Notes: a model not told the origin generated them from the sequence alone. A stretch of 17,411 bases of DNA from Jimgerdemannia flammicorona (GCA_003990745.1 RBNI01002821.1:1-17411), one strand, 5' to 3'. Positions 7,742 to 16,251 are shown, numbered from the stretch's first letter. A program made the numbers and translations.

Positions 7742-8084
7742 ATAAGGATCTCCTTGAGCATCCTTATTCATTGGTCCAGTCCTGAAAAATTTGCTGATCC
7801 CATAACCTCTGGCAAAGGGTCAAAAAGTGGTGTTTATGGGCTGGCATCTTCTCTTTATATTTTGGTGTGATGATGAAGAGTCACTTTCTTCATATAGAGC
7901 AAGGACCTGATTCTGATCTTGACCAATCAGTTGATAGTTCAAACTCCTCTGACTTTGAAAGTCTCACAGATGAGTAGTTGCCAGTGTTGTATCCCTTAGA
8001 GAATGGTCCAGACAGATAGCCTGCTGGTCACAGGACATGCTATTATAATTTGTGGACTAGAACCTTGCAGGTGGTCATTATATT
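7742..8084 (-). other. Element B 3' untranslated region
   Basis: Between the end of pol and the PPT. No frame longer than a few dozen codons and no recognised motif on either strand. Confidence 0.6.
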
Positions 8085-9290
8085 TTACTTCTCTTGTATA
8101 GGTTTGTGGTACTTCTTAAGTCTGTTCCTATGTACCATAGTAGGCAGTATGGTCTCTGAGATTTTTCTAAGCCAGAAGGTGGTTTCCTTGATATCTTGTA
8201 TGTAGAAGGGTCCTTCCCATTTGGGCTCCAGTTTTTGTGACCATGAGGCTTCTACTATATTTCGATATAGTAGAACCTTTTCTTCAATTCAGATGGGTTC
8301 TAGGGCCTTGTGATTCTTTTCCGTATTCTTCCTTGTCAGTACTTGTGACTTGGTGATATAATCTTCAGCCTTCTTCCTGATTTGGTATAGTCTCCGGATT
8401 TCTGCATCAATCTATCTCCAAGTTAGGTCTAGATTTGTGGCTAAGGTTCTATTAGAATCTTCTTCTCTGAAGAGCAGCACTCTTGGGGTAAAGTGTGTAC
8501 TCTGTGACTGTATATCTCGTAGGACAGAGAGGGCAGTTGGGAGATAGTTATCCCAATTCTCATATGTCTCTGAGATCTTCGCTAAGATGTTCTTGAGGGT
8601 CTTGTTGGTTCTCTCTGTCTGTCCATTTTCTTGAGGGTGGTACATGGTGGTCTTGATGTGCTGGATCTTGTATTTCTGATACATTATCTTATGGAATCCA
8701 TTGACAAATTCTGTGCCATGGTCTGTTGTGATTTGCTTCAGTGTCTTGTAGTGGCAGATGATTTCTCAGTACAGGAAGTTGGCTATAGAGAGGGCATTGG
8801 CTTCTTGTAATACTCCTGCCTCTATCCATTTAGTGAAGAGGTCTACAATAACTATAATATAACAGTTTCCTGATAGTGTTACTGGTAGTGGTCCAATGAT
8901 ATCCATTGCAATGTGGTGGAAGGGGATAGGTTCAATTCTTGATGACCTAGGTGTCTGGTCTTGTTGATCTTGTTTCTGTTTTTGGCACTTGTTACACCCT
9001 TTGACAAATTGGCACAGGTCTTCTTCTATCTTGGGCCACCACATAGTTCTTCTTGCCTTGTCATATATATTGGTTCCTTCTAAGTATCCTTGCTCATATA
9101 CTTCCTTCATTACTTGATACTTCTTATGTTCAGGTATTACTAGCTTTTCTTCTTTTCTGAGTATAGTATTGTCTAATTCAAACTGTTTCCAAGTCCAGTT
9201 GATGATGGTGGTTGTCCAGGATTCAAGATGGTTGGGCATCTTCCACTACCCAAGGTAGCTGATTAATCCATAGTATAGCTCCTTATTCAT
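8085..9290 (-). pseudogene. pol: Element B integrase with GPY/F module
   Basis: Minus strand. The N-terminal zinc-binding region reads KEVYEQGYLEGTN (about 9111-9073), where the two expected His residues are Tyr (TAT, TAC), then CNKC (about 9000-8985). The catalytic core follows: AMDIIGPLP with the first Asp at 8903-8901, TDHGTEF with the second Asp at 8723-8721, and NGQTERTN with Glu at 8615-8613, which gives D,D35E spacing. Stops fall near 8766 and 8410. A GPY/F-type module follows (KWEGPF, then VHRNRLKKYHKP, about 8225-8105), ending at TAA 8087-8085. No chromodomain is visible after it. The enzyme inserts element cDNA in the nucleus. Loss of both His ligands by C-to-T changes would abolish the zinc finger. 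Confidence 0.9.
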
Positions 9291-10700
9291 GTTGAATAGT
9301 CTTGATGGGGGTGTTTCGGGGTATTCTTGAGAGTACATTGGCATTGGTGTTGGTCTTTCCTGAGCAGTGCTTAACAGTACAGTCATACTCTTGCAGTCTG
9401 TAGATCCATCTGGCATATATTCCTTTAGGGTTCAGAGTGTGGAATAGCCAGACAAGGGTGGAATGGTCTGTTTAAATGGTGAAGTATTTCCCAGCTAGGT
9501 AGTAGTGGAACTTGTCTACTGCCCAAACTACTGCTAAGCATTCAAGCTTACATGACTCATAGTTCTGTTCTGCTCCATGGGTATCTCAGCTTGCATAGGA
9601 GATGACATATTCATGTCTATCTTTCTTCTGAGCTAGGACTGCTCCAAGTCCTATAGTGCTCACATCTGTCTGCAGGATGAATTCTAGATTCCAGTCTGGT
9701 CTTCTGAGGATAGGTGCTTGGGTCAATCTGGTCTTGAGTTCATTGAAGATTTCTTGGCACTCCTTGGTCCATTCGAATTTGGTTTCCTTCTTCAGTAGCT
9801 CATAGATAGGTGCTGCAATGTTGGAATATCCTTTGATGAATCTTCTGTAGTAGCTGGCCAGTCCAAGGAAGGCATGGACTTCTGTGGTTGTTCTGGGTCT
9901 CAGATAGGCTGCAACAGCCTCAATCTTCATAGGGTCTGTGTGGATTCCAGTCTGGTTGATGAGGTGTCCTAGGTAGGTGATTTCTTGAGCTGCAAACTTA
10001 CATTTCTTGGGCTTGATGTAGAGGCCATACTCCTTGAGTTTCTTGAGGGCTAGCTGTATGTGATTGATATGTTCCCATGCTGTATTGCTGAAGATGATCA
10101 CATCATCAATATAGACAAAGAGCTATTTTTCAATCTCGTTGCTGAAGACTCTATTCATTATTCGCTGGAAACTTGCTGGGGTATTGCACATTCCAAATGG
10201 CATTCGCAGGTAGATATAGATGGCATCAGGTATAATAAAGGCTGATTTCTCACTGGCATCTTGAGTGAGACCGATCTGATGGAAGTCTGAGAACAGATCC
10301 AAGGTGGTGTAGTATTTGGCTTTGCTTCCAAGAGTAGTAAGGATTTCTTGAATATTTGGCAAGGGCTGCCTATCCTTCTTGGTGATGGCATTGAGCTTCC
10401 TGTAGTCAATGCAGAGTCTTGGTGCAAACTCTCCAGGCTTGCTTCCTTTCTTTGGAGCAAGGATAATGAGTGAAGTCCAGGGGCTGATAGCTTGCTTGAT
10501 GATTCTGGCTTCTTCCATTTCCTTGAGTTCTGCTTGCAGCCATTCTCTGTAGACAGGTGGTATGGGTCTGGCTTTCTGGTAGATGGGCTTGGTATCACCA
10601 GTGTCAACTTTGTGGTAGTACTTGGGTTCTTGATTGTGGATATCCCTGAAGTCTGTAGCAAGTACTTCTTCATTCTGGTACAGGATCTTGAGAAGTTGTC
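9291..10700 (-). pseudogene. pol: Element B reverse transcriptase-RNase H
   Basis: Minus strand, in the -1 frame relative to the dUTPase. RT blocks in order: ARPIPPVYREWLQAELKEME, SPWTSLIILAPKKGS, PRLCIDYRKLNAIT, TTLDLFSDFHQIGL, LRMPFGMCNTPASFQRIMN, then FVYIDDVIIF with YIDD at 10113-10102, KKCKFAAQEITYLGHLI and FLGLASYYRRFI. RNase H follows with LQTDVSTIGLGAVLAQ (about 9660-9615), TDHSTLVWL and a terminal ANVLSR where ADALSR is usual. Stops occur just before YIDD (10122-10120) and after SYAS (near 9586). RT copies element RNA in the particle, and RNase H removes the template. The register returns to that of Gag-dUTPase before the integrase. Confidence 0.93.
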
Positions 10701-10779
10701 CTCCAGGGGAAAGATTTCTCCAATAGTATATGTGTGCTTGTTCTGGTCCTTGTCTTTCTTGTGCTCAAGTTTGGTAATC

Positions 10780-11215
10780 TTAGTTGCAGCATAGGCTCCT
10801 CTTCCAGTAGATCCAAAGCCTTGTTCTCCTCTCTTAGTCTTGATGAGTTTAATGGCTTCTATAATCTTGGGCTTCTTGATTTCATGGATCAGCATCTGGC
10901 CAATTCTGTCATGCTTCTTGACTTCGAAGGGGGTGGTGTAGTTGTGATTTCTGACTATGAGGAAGATCTTGCCAGTGTAATCAGGGTCAATTACTCCTCC
11001 TTCAACTGAGATTTCACTTTTGGCCAGACTGCTCCTAGTCTTGATAATTCCAGCATGGTCCTCTGGCAGCTTGACTCCAATTCCAGTGCCAAGTAGGGTG
11101 GTGGTCTGTGGTTTGAGGATAGCATCTTGAATGCTGGCAAGGTCCATTCCTATGGCTCCTTCAGTCTTATATTCTGGGATCTTGGCTTCAGGGTGAAACT
11201 TCTTGATCTTGAGAG
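10780..11215 (-). CDS. Element B dUTPase domain (no internal stop)
   Basis: Minus strand, in the same frame as Gag and protease. All five trimeric-dUTPase motifs are visible: motif 1 EGAIGMDLAS (about 11170-11141), motif 2 TRSSLAKS (about 11040-11015), motif 3 GGVIDPDYTGKI with the catalytic Asp (about 11003-10968), motif 4 KHDRIGQML and motif 5 GFGSTGR (10820-10800). Length, about 135 residues, is normal for a trimeric dUTPase. The enzyme converts dUTP to dUMP and pyrophosphate and probably keeps uracil out of element cDNA. It is part of the polyprotein, not a separate gene; the frame stays open from 11147 to 10158, although after about 10690 the true continuation is in another frame. It lacks stops and keeps its motif residues, unlike the element A copy. 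Confidence 0.9.
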
Positions 11216-11549
11216 TGATGTCTGATTCTTGTTCCTCCTCATCGTCACTATCAGCTTGAAGTTATGGGGGCTGGTCATCTTCTTCGGCTTTCCTTTTTGC
11301 TTTAGTGGCTTCTTGCTCATATTTCTGTTAGCAGATTTTCCTGACTTCACTGATACAGGACCAGTAGTCATTCAGGTGTTCAGAGCAGTACATCCTAGTG
11401 CTATGGGGGCATCTTCCTTGAGAGGCATACCTATCGATGATCTTGTTGTACCACTGCTCATTTGTGAGCTTGGGTGCCTTGTTCTTATTCTTATTCACCA
11501 AGTACATAAAGACCTCTGTGTCTTCTTCATCTCCTTCCTCCATGTCTAG

Positions 11550-11985
11550 TAGGACTCCTTTGTGGACATTGATAGAGACTCATACCTTTCTCCCTCTGTA
11601 GTTGATCTGTATCTTCTGGGCATTGAGGTCAATGATAGCCTTGGCCTTGTGAAGCCATTGGTTGCTAATGAGGATGTCATAGTTGGTGGCGCTTGTAACA
11701 ATTACATCTACTGGGATAGTAGCTCCTCCTATCTTAATGGGGACTTCTCGGATTTTGCCAAGGGGGGTAGCTCATGTACCATCTACTGTAACATAGACTA
11801 TCTTGATAAACTCTTCAACATCCCAACCTAGGCAGTCAATTGCCTTCTTGCTCATAAGGTATCCTCCAGCACCAGTATCAATGATGGCATCAAAGATACA
11901 GTCTTTGATCTAGCAGGAGGTATAGGCTGATGTCTTGCACTGGTCTTTGGATTCTTCACCTGAGTTCTCAGATTCTTCCTGTATA
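11550..11985 (-). pseudogene. Element B aspartic protease
   Basis: Minus strand: FDAIIDTGAGGYLMS with the catalytic Asp at 11879-11877, then YVTVDGT, a stop near 11770, PLGKIREVPIKIGGATIP, IVTSATNYDILISNQWL and AKAIIDLNAQKIQINYRG (about 11600). This is the standard Ty3/Gypsy retropepsin pattern of about 110 residues. Additional stops lie upstream (about 11910) and downstream (in the GRKV region). It cleaves the Gag-Pol polyprotein. It lies between the zinc knuckle and the dUTPase, with a linker of about 120 residues (Lys/Glu-rich, with acidic runs) before the dUTPase. Element A has the reverse arrangement. Confidence 0.9.
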
Positions 11986-13372
11986 TTGTGAGCTTCTACA
12001 ATCTTGTACTCTTGATTTTTGGCAGTAGTTGTAAGTCCTACTCTCAACTACTGTCTAAAGGCAGGGACTTCAGCTAGTTGTCCAAAAGTAGCATTGACCT
12101 TCTGTTCCTTGAGATTCTTGTAGATATCATACTGGTGGATCTTGGTCTTGTACAGCTTCTGTTCCTTCTTGCTTTTGCTTTCTCCTGAGACTGGAGTAGT
12201 GCCTTCAATAATTTGATAGGCAGCTTCATCTAACTCCATGCCTTGATCAATCTCCTTGGGTTGGGTCTTGCTTTGAATAGTGACAGCTGGGGTCTTCTTT
12301 GGTCTTCCAACTGGCTTGCTATTGCTCTTCTTATCATAGGGCTTGGACTGAGTTCTGGTACCTTCAGTAGCAGGGTAGAATTCAAGCTCCTCATAGTATT
12401 CTTCATCATCAGTATCACCAATCTCCTCAATGACTACTATATTGGTTTGTTCTCTAGTTCTACTAGCATTGCTTGGTTGGGCTTTGCATCTTGTTTCGGT
12501 CATGCAATTCTTTGCATAGTGGCCTTCTTCTCCACATCTGAAGCATATGATATTGCATTCTTCTGTAGCAGCTACAAATCTCTGTACTGGTCTTCTGTTG
12601 GCGCTTCAGACTTCTTTAACAATATCACCAAGGTGTGCAGTCATCTCGGCAAACTGCTTGACAAGTTCTTCCACTAGGTCAGCTTTGGCTGTCTTGGGAG
12701 TAGGTGGGGTTGGTTGTCTGTTTACAACTGTGGTGGGTATGATACTAGTTGGCTTTAATGGCTCCATCTTGATGCCAGTTATTTTCTCCATTGAGTGTTC
12801 AGCAGGGTGTCTGGCAGTCTAATATCTCTGTGCAAAGACCACTTTCTGATCAAGAGTCAGTGCAGCTGGAGTAGACTGGATTGCTAGGGCAATTTCAGAG
12901 TGAACTCCTTTGAGGAAGGTTGAATCCACTATTTGTTCCTTAAGACAGTCATCATAGCCAGCCAAGACAATCTGGTGGCAAATTCAGGTATAGAATGAGT
13001 TGGGATCTTCACTAAGTCTCTGGCAGATAGTATTGAGTTGATCCTTGAGAGCTTGCTTGATCTCTTTGGTATAATATGTTGTTCTGAGAAAGACCTTCAT
13101 GTTGGCAAGTTTGGTTGTACTAGCATCAGCAATGGTGGCTGTATTGAACTTATCTCTGGTAGGTCCTCTGAGGCTAACTGGTAGAAGGGCCAATTGAGCA
13201 TCCACACCAAGGGCTCATATGGCAGCAAATTGTTCAAAGTCTTCAATGAAGGTCAGGATTGACTCTTCAGTAGTATATCCATAGAATGTAGGGGGACACA
13301 TTTCCATCTTATCTTGAATTCTTGCAGGGGTAACTCTTGTAGTCAGGGTAGTTGTTGTGGGAGTTGTTCATT
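11986..13372 (-). pseudogene. gag: Element B Gag with CCHC zinc knuckle
   Basis: Minus strand. Capsid-like sequence includes PPTFYGYTTEESILTFIEDF, then ALLPVSLRGPTRDKF and ALKDQLNTICQRLSEDPNSF (about 13320-12985), with stops near 13217 and 12984. A central segment (12791-12606) precedes an intact knuckle CFRCGEEGHYAKNC at 12545-12504. A long charged linker follows, with acidic EEIGDTDDEEYYEELEFY and basic KKSNSKPVGRPKK parts (12440-12290), up to the protease. The start codon is unclear: a TGA sits where the frame would begin (about 13367), and the first in-frame Met is DKMEMCPP near 13312. Gag, protease and dUTPase share one register with no frameshift. Confidence 0.85.
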
Positions 13373-13406
13373 TTTCAGCTTGAAAGTGAGGGATTCATCT
13401 TGAATC

Positions 13407-13424
13407 ACCAGCCAATGGGCACCA
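13407..13424 (-). other. Primer-binding site of element B
   Basis: On the minus strand TGGTGCCCATTGGCTGGT starts three bases inside the 5' LTR. A complementary tRNA would end in ...GGGCACCA. This is not the initiator-Met type common in fungal elements, and I cannot name the tRNA. Confidence 0.6.
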
Positions 13425-13767
13425 AGTTGTTATGTAGTAGTCACTGAGTCCTTCAAATATGCCAGATTCTCTTCAAGGTGTATCTCTTAGACTAACTCAA
13501 GTTTGTTATAAGCAAGTTCTTATTGGAGTGCCTTCCCAAGGTCTTATAGTCCTCAAACTTCTTATCTTTAACTGTCTTGTTATCTTTAGATTGCTTGCAA
13601 GGAAGTGTGTATAAGTGAAACCAGAACTGACTTTATTTTAGAGGAAATAAGAGGGGTATTTATACAAAATATAATTCAATAGTTGCTTAGATATGAAGCT
13701 AAATATAAATTCCAATAACTAAAACTACTAAGTTCCAGGGTCAGTACTGATAGTTGTACAGGTTCAG

Positions 13768-13896
13768 GATGCTGGTATTATTCAGTATCACATCAAAATG
13801 CTGGTGCTGGAACAATTTCATGTCACCTCAGAATACCAGTGCTGGCATTATCCAGTGTTACATGAGAATACTGGTACTGGCATTATCCAGTGTAAC
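13768..13896. repeat. Tandem repeats of about 35 bp in the 5' LTR
   Basis: The same four-unit array as at 6387-6515 (gatgctggtattattcag, then three further units with gctggcattatccagt-type cores). Its presence in both LTRs shows that it predates integration. Confidence 0.65.
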
Positions 13897-13903
13897 AAAG
13901 AAC

Positions 13904-14761
13904 TTAGAGCAGAAAGTACAGGACCATGGGGGCTTCATCATTATCATCATCATCACTGAAGGAGATGAGATCTGTAAATTTGTCATACAGGTCATACATT
14001 TCACATACTTTGTGTGCTTTGGGTATATCATGTATCTCACATATGTCAAAGTCACACAGAATGATGTCATCACTGATGACATCATCATGTTTGGCAGCAG
14101 GGAAATCGGGAACAAGATCTAGAGCTCTCCAGTCTATGAAGTTCTCTTCCACAAAATAAGGAACAAATGTGGGGTCTTGGGGAGGTCTAACCTGGATGCT
14201 TGGGCCTTAGAATACTGAGATCAATCCTTGCAGGAATTGATCTGGGTTGTCCTGGAGGATAGGATGCCAGAAGTCTTCTACTTCTTCACTGTTGAGAGTG
14301 ATAGTGGACTGGACTTCTGTAGCCACCCTGGCTTCTAGTGCATTGATATAGCAGAATGACAGGTCTCTGAAGTCTGAGACTCTAACATACTCCAAGTTGG
14401 GGATCAACCATGGTGCATGTCTGAAGATCTGATAGATCTTCTTAGCTGTCCTTGTTTCGCATATATCTATGGGAGTGGTATCTTGTAGCTCTTGAGTACT
14501 GGCCTGTGAGAACTCCCAGCAGAGGAGGTTTCTTATTTTGTACTCCTGCTATATCTGGAGGCATTCAATAGCAATGGTGATCCTTGTTTCCATTTCATGA
14601 TAGTAGAGAATAAAGTGATAAGGGTCTGTAGTACCCAGGTTGATACTAGGAGTCCTTCTTGAGCAGGTCCCCATGGCTCTTCTGATGTTTTAGAACATTC
14701 TTTCCTCAACTGAGATGCCTTGGTGATTCCTTGACCTTGAGGTTTAGTGGGCAGCAGGCAT
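13904..14761 (-). pseudogene. LTR-internal ORF of element B, 5' LTR copy (285 codons)
   Basis: The same frame as 7487-6630 and exactly the same length (858 bases including the stop), with no indel across it. In-frame stops are at codons 6 (14746-14744, TAA against CAA), 24 (14692-14690, TAA against CAA), 71 (14551-14549, TAG against TGG) and 185 (14209-14207, TAA against CAA). All four are C-to-T or G-to-A relative to the other LTR, and none coincides with a stop in it. Taking the sense codon at each site gives an uninterrupted ancestral frame. The C terminus again has an acidic run (SFSDDDDNDEAP) and ends in YFLL. Lying at the 5' end of the element, it precedes Gag; whether it was translated from the genomic RNA or a separate transcript cannot be seen. 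Confidence 0.72.
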
Positions 14762-15002
14762 TTCGTTGTGGTAAGTCTTTGAGCTATTTTGGGATTAGTG
14801 GTTCTTGTTGGTTGCTGCTACTGTGGTTCCTTGATCCTTCTTTTATATTCTTCAGGATGCTTGTACTGTGGTCACAATGACTCATGGTTGGTCATCATTG
14901 CTCATTTTGTATACTGTATGATCTTCTTGTGCTCTGATCTAGTGGCTTGCAAGGAAAGGCTGTCTCCTATGCTAATGTCATCATTCTGGGATTACCATTA
15001 CA

Positions 15003-15006
15003 GTAG
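15003..15006. repeat. Target-site duplication of element B, right copy
   Basis: GTAG matching 6043-6046, directly after the terminal CA of the right LTR (15001-15002). Confidence 0.75.
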
Positions 15007-15164
15007 AGAATAAGAATATTTATATAGAATCTGAAAGAAAGATTCAGAAGGATCTTGGAAAAGAAGAGAAATACTAAAAAATAGATTTTTGGTAAAGATG
15101 ACTAATAGAATTCTACAATATTCCAAAAGGTTCTATAACTAGCTAAGACAAGATACTTATTACA
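15003..15164 (-). repeat. Element A-family LTR, right half
   Basis: It resumes at gtagagaataag and matches 2430-2580 (aaagatgactaata, ccaaaaggttctataacta, gctaaga.aagatactt), ending TTATTACA at 15164, so the joined LTR has TG...CA ends. On the minus strand a purine run, AAAGAAAGG, lies two bases outside this edge. That looks like a polypurine tract and suggests a 3' LTR rather than a solo LTR. Confidence 0.76.
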
Positions 15165-15414
15165 TACCTTTCTTTAGTATAATTCAGATTACACAAACTT
15201 TTAACAATACTTTCAATATCATTTTTAGAGAAAATGTTATAATAATATAGCAACTAATGAGTATTCTAAGGAGTGTATAGGGCAGGAAAGCCCTAGTACA
15301 TTCAACTAACAATATGTGGAGAGGAGTCACAGATTGGAGGAGAGCTTGCTGGATACTCTCACTGGTGGATAAGGAGATAAATGAGAGGGGACCAGTAGGT
15401 AGGGGTCTGGAAGA
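15165..15414. other. Decayed sequence right of the LTR; possible internal end of another element
   Basis: On the minus strand a PPT-like AAAGAAAGG abuts the LTR, and just inside it one frame reads NIFSKNDIESIVKSLCNLNY (about 15240-15180), preceded by a stop-interrupted stretch with GFPALYTP. This could be the last coding part of an element A relative, but the sequence is too short to assign. From about 15310 the + strand becomes G-rich, C-poor leader sequence of the frame that starts at 15415. Confidence 0.35.
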
Positions 15415-16251
15415 ATGAGTTTTGCTGATAAGATTAAGACAGAATGTCCAGTGACTAGACTAGAGAGCTGGCTACAGAAGAGCAAGGAGAAGGAGGAGGC
15501 TGCAGGGCCTGGTAGAGGGGTCCATAGTAGTGGTAGTAGTAGAGCTAGGGGAGTAGAGACTGGGAGAAGTGGGACTGCTAATAGAGAGGAGACTGCTAAT
15601 CTGGAAAAAAATCCAGATATGATGACTGATGGTAGGGCTTGGCTGGAGAAAAGCATGAGGCCTAGAGACCTGGCTGATAGTATAACAGATTTGGTGGTAG
15701 CACTATTACTCAAGAAGTTGGTATCTGAATTTACTATCACTTTGTACTTCTAAGGCTTAGCAGTTATGGCAAAAATAGTTCTAAGTCTTCTGGCTCAGAA
15801 GATAAAAAGAGCAGCTTTAGTGAAGTTCTTGAAGAGACTAGAAGGAGTGAAGGTAGGCTTTGAGAAGAAGGAGTTGATATTGAGAGTATTGGAGAAAGGA
15901 GTAGTGGTGAGAGGGGTGGCAATTTCTATAGCTTAGTATCTATACTAGAACTCCAGAGTAGTATAACTAGTAGTGGCAAATATATCTATAGTGAAGAAGG
16001 AAGTGATCAGAAGGCTGATTGTAGATATCATTAAGGAGTATAGTGATATAGTAGATATTAGTTTTCAAGTCTGGAAAGGGACTGAGTTCCAGACTGGTAA
16101 TGTGGATATCTGAGTTAGGCTGATAGGCAAGAAGAATACTGGAAAAGGATGGGATTGGTCAGTGGTACTGAAGTGGGGACTAGTGGAGTATAAGGTCTTA
16201 AGAGTAAAGAGGATACCAGCACCCCTTTCTCCACTACCTTACTGGTCATAA
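15415..16251 (+). pseudogene. Unidentified 278-codon frame, possibly LINE ORF1-like
   Basis: ATG 15415 (AAGA ATG context) opens 112 codons to TAA 15751-15753. The same register continues to TAA 16249-16251 with only TAG 15934, TAG 15946, TAA 15964 and TGA 16111 between. All five internal stops can come from CAA, CAG or CGA by C-to-T change, so the ancestor was probably one 278-residue protein. Visible: a charged N terminus (MSFADKIKTECPVTRLESWL), a Gly/Arg/Ser-rich stretch (GPGRGVHSSGSSRARG), a Leu/Lys-rich helical part (AKIVLSLLAQKIKRAALVKF), and WDWSVVLKWGLVEYKVLRVK near the end. No zinc knuckle or catalytic motif. The coding strand is G-rich and C-poor like the LINE sense strand at 3800-5904, which is why an ORF1-type protein is suggested; this is inference only. 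Confidence 0.45.

Larger units (their letters stand above)
6047..15002 (-). mobile_element. Ty3/Gypsy element B, full length (8,956 bp)
   Basis: A minus-strand element bounded by two long direct repeats (6047-7729 and 13428-15002) with TG...CA ends, flanked by GTAG at 6043-6046 and 15003-15006. In sense order: 5' LTR 15002-13428, PBS 13424-13407, Gag, zinc knuckle 12545-12504, protease 11879, dUTPase 11160-10803, RT (YIDD at 10113-10102), RNase H, integrase (D,D35E), GPY/F module, stop near 8085, PPT 7741-7730, 3' LTR. RT before integrase places it in Ty3/Gypsy. Stops and two frame changes make it non-autonomous now. Over the first roughly 200 bp the LTRs differ at about 11 sites, mostly transitions. 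Confidence 0.93.
13428..15002 (-). repeat. 5' LTR of element B (1,575 bp)
   Basis: The partner of 6047-7729 without the poly(A) insertion. In sense orientation it begins TGTAATGG at 15002 and ends ATAACA at 13428, three bases before the PBS. It contains the second copy of the LTR reading frame (14761-13904). Confidence 0.93.

Noticed and set aside
10158..10690. C-terminal 177 codons of the minus frame 11147-10158 as part of a dUTPase fusion protein
   Set aside because: From about 10690 the RT motifs are in the -1 register; the open continuation is Ser/Pro/Leu-rich out-of-frame sequence.
10690..10715. Programmed -1 slippery site near ATC TTT CCC CTG
   Set aside because: It does not fit X XXY YYZ in the dUTPase register, and the return to the original register before integrase fits indel decay better.
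10492..12822. Several + strand frames with hydrophobic, membrane-like translations (10492-10794, 10734-11009, 11229-11549, 12243-12677, 12547-12822)
   Set aside because: They are antisense to clearly recognisable dUTPase, protease and Gag sequence on the minus strand; the hydrophobic look comes from reading Lys/Glu-rich codons backwards.
5895..15175. Target duplication around the split A-family LTR (atctt at 5900-5904 against tacct at 15165-15169)
   Set aside because: Only two of five bases match, so it cannot be claimed even allowing for decay.
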